The translations under genes were made by a program, and so were the position numbers. Shown here piece after piece: positions 6,195 through 7,328 of a stretch of 7,328 nucleotides of DNA (the stretch's first letter is position 1; the number at the start of each line of letters is the position of its first letter). Source of the stretch: Verrucomicrobiota bacterium (GTDB lineage Bacteria; Verrucomicrobiota; Verrucomicrobiia; Limisphaerales; AV2). Where the stretch lies: assembly GCA_003219675.1 (NCBI GenBank), contig QHPW01000486.1:1-7328 (forward strand). The letters are read 5' to 3'. The notes beneath the pieces were generated by a model. That model saw only the letters and a list, made by a program, of their open reading frames with translations, did no database searches and was not told where the DNA came from.

Positions 6195-7328
6195 ATGAAA
6201 TGCCGCTGGTCAATCGCGCCGCCGCAGCCGATGCTGGCCCGACCGCTGGTCGAGGGACTCCCGGTGTCTGCTTTGCTGGCCCAATGCCTGGTCAATCGCG
6301 GACTGACCGAACAAACCCGCGCGGCTGAGTTTCTCCAACCCCGGTTGAAACAGCTGAGCGATCCCTTCCTCTTGCCCAACCTGGATGTCGCGGTCGAACG
6401 GCTGTTCCTGGCCAGAACCCGGGGTGAGCCGCTCGTCATTTTCGGCGATTACGACGTGGACGGGGTCACTTCGACGGCGCTTCTGACCGAGGTTTTAAGT
6501 GCCCTGGGCTGGAGAGTGAACCAATACCTGCCGCATCGCCTGGATGAGGGTTACGGTTTGAGCCAGGATGCGGTCGAAAACTGTCTCGAAAGATTTCCCG
6601 TCAAGCTCTTGGTGGCGGTCGATTGCGGTTCAACGGCCACGGGAACGATTGACTGGCTTCGACACCGCGAAGTGGATGTCATCGTTCTGGACCATCATCA
6701 GGTTTCAGATCCGCCTCCACTTGCAACGGCTCTGGTGAATCCCCAAAGTGGGACAGGCATCCTGCTCGTCAACAACAGGCAGGATGCCTGTCCCACCTTC
6801 AAGGAGCTTTGTTCCGTCGGGCTTGCGTTCAAACTGGCGCACGCTTTGGTGAAGCGCGGGCGTGAAACCGGTCTGCCCGCGGCGCAGGAATTTGACCTGC
6901 GTCCGCTGTTGGATCTGGTCGCGCTCGGCACCGTCGCTGATCTGGTGCCGTTGACCGGCGAAAACCGCATTCTGGTCGCGACCGGTCTTCAGCGTTTGAA
7001 CGCGACACAACGTCCCGGTTTAATCGCCTTGAAGGCGGTGGCCGGGGTCAAGGGGCCGATTGGCGTTTATGAAGTCGGTTTTCAACTTGGCCCGCGGCTC
7101 AACGCGGCCGGACGACTGGAAACCGCGACTGAAGCGTTGAATTTATTGCTCGCGAAGAACCTGGCAGAAGCCGACCCGTTGGCGCGTGATTTGGACGCGC
7201 GCAACCGTGAACGTCAGCGGATCGAGCGGCAAATTGCGGAGCAAGTCATCGGCGCCGTGCGGGCGAAATTCAAGGCGGAAACCGATTACGTCATCGTCGA
7301 GGGCCAACTGTTGTGGCACATCGGCGTC
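6195..7328 (+). CDS. recJ: Single-stranded-DNA-specific exonuclease RecJ (3' end cut by window)
   Basis: RecJ degrades single-stranded DNA 5' to 3' in RecFOR recombination, mismatch repair and base-excision repair, using Mn2+ or Mg2+. The first 378 residues are present, against about 560-600 usually. The DHH-phosphoesterase core is intact: VIFGDYDVDGVTST (81-94), VAVDCGS (140-146, Asp143), VIVLDHHQ (162-169), LVALGTVADLVPL (241-253) and LGPRLNAAGRLE (298-309, DHHA1 side). The ATG at 6195 gives MKCRWSI, the usual family start; an internal ATG at residue 13 is less likely. Only a weak AGG lies upstream. The odd feature is residues 185-201 (SGTGILLVNNRQDACPT), between VNPQ and FKELCSVGLAFKL, which are encoded by a palindromic repeat element and make this loop about ten residues longer than in typical RecJ. 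All visible catalytic residues are kept, so the enzyme is probably active. Confidence 0.95.
   Translation, partial: MKCRWSIAPPQPMLARPLVEGLPVSALLAQCLVNRGLTEQTRAAEFLQPRLKQLSDPFLLPNLDVAVERLFLARTRGEPLVIFGDYDVDGVTSTALLTEVLSALGWRVNQYLPHRLDEGYGLSQDAVENCLERFPVKLLVAVDCGSTATGTIDWLRHREVDVIVLDHHQVSDPPPLATALVNPQSGTGILLVNNRQDACPTFKELCSVGLAFKLAHALVKRGRETGLPAAQEFDLRPLLDLVALGTVADLVPLTGENRILVATGLQRLNATQRPGLIALKAVAGVKGPIGVYEVGFQLGPRLNAAGRLETATEALNLLLAKNLAEADPLARDLDARNRERQRIERQIAEQVIGAVRAKFKAETDYVIVEGQLLWHIGV
6747..6797. repeat. REPIN-like palindrome inserted in frame in recJ, family E
   Basis: GTGGGACAGGCATCCTGC at 6748-6765 is perfectly complementary to 6779-6796. Five more inner positions on each side are partly paired (6766-6770 against 6774-6778: two Watson-Crick, one T·G, two C·A), leaving a 3-nt centre. 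Each arm holds its own CAGG-cat/atg-CCTG mini-stem and begins GTGG, so this is two inverted REP-like units almost touching. Counting one base on each side, 51 bp equals 17 codons, which keeps the recJ frame. The reading frame used, GTGI…QDACPT, has no stop on the + strand. Confidence 0.88.

Overview
The window is about 58-60% GC by eye and carries five genes, all on the + strand: tgt, yajC, a fused secDF, a TerC/Alx-family membrane protein gene, and the first 378 codons of recJ, which runs off the right edge. The order tgt-yajC-secD-secF is an old conserved bacterial cluster. The fused SecD-SecF polypeptide, the RecJ and TerC neighbours and above all the kinds of palindromic repeat between the genes suggest a member of the Verrucomicrobiota, perhaps the Pedosphaera/Limisphaerales side. 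That placement comes from recognising the sequence style, not from a search.

Layout: 1-169 is an edge stretch with no gene I can defend; tgt is 170-1309; 1310-1803 is a long gap filled by two large inverted-repeat elements; yajC is 1804-2145; 2146-2343 is a gap with a REP-like palindrome that appears to carry a nested 30-bp insert; secDF is 2344-4869; 4870-5179 is a gap made mostly of two long hairpins; terC is 5180-6157; recJ starts at 6195 after a 37-bp gap.

How the genes relate: Tgt places the queuosine precursor base in tRNA anticodons. YajC and SecDF form the accessory subcomplex of the Sec translocon, with SecDF using the proton gradient to pull exported proteins. The TerC protein probably exports Mn2+, and relatives in Bacillus load metal into proteins as they leave through Sec, so its place next to secDF may be functional. 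RecJ is the 5'-3' single-strand DNA exonuclease of recombination and mismatch repair.

The most unusual content is the repeats. At least four elements are inverted pairs of short hairpins that begin GTGG or GTAG, the signature of REP elements moved by RAYT transposases. One of them, a 49-bp element with a perfect 18-bp inverted repeat, lies in frame inside recJ and adds about 17 codons just after the DHH motif. The window holds no transposase, tRNA, rRNA, CRISPR array or convincing intrinsic terminator.
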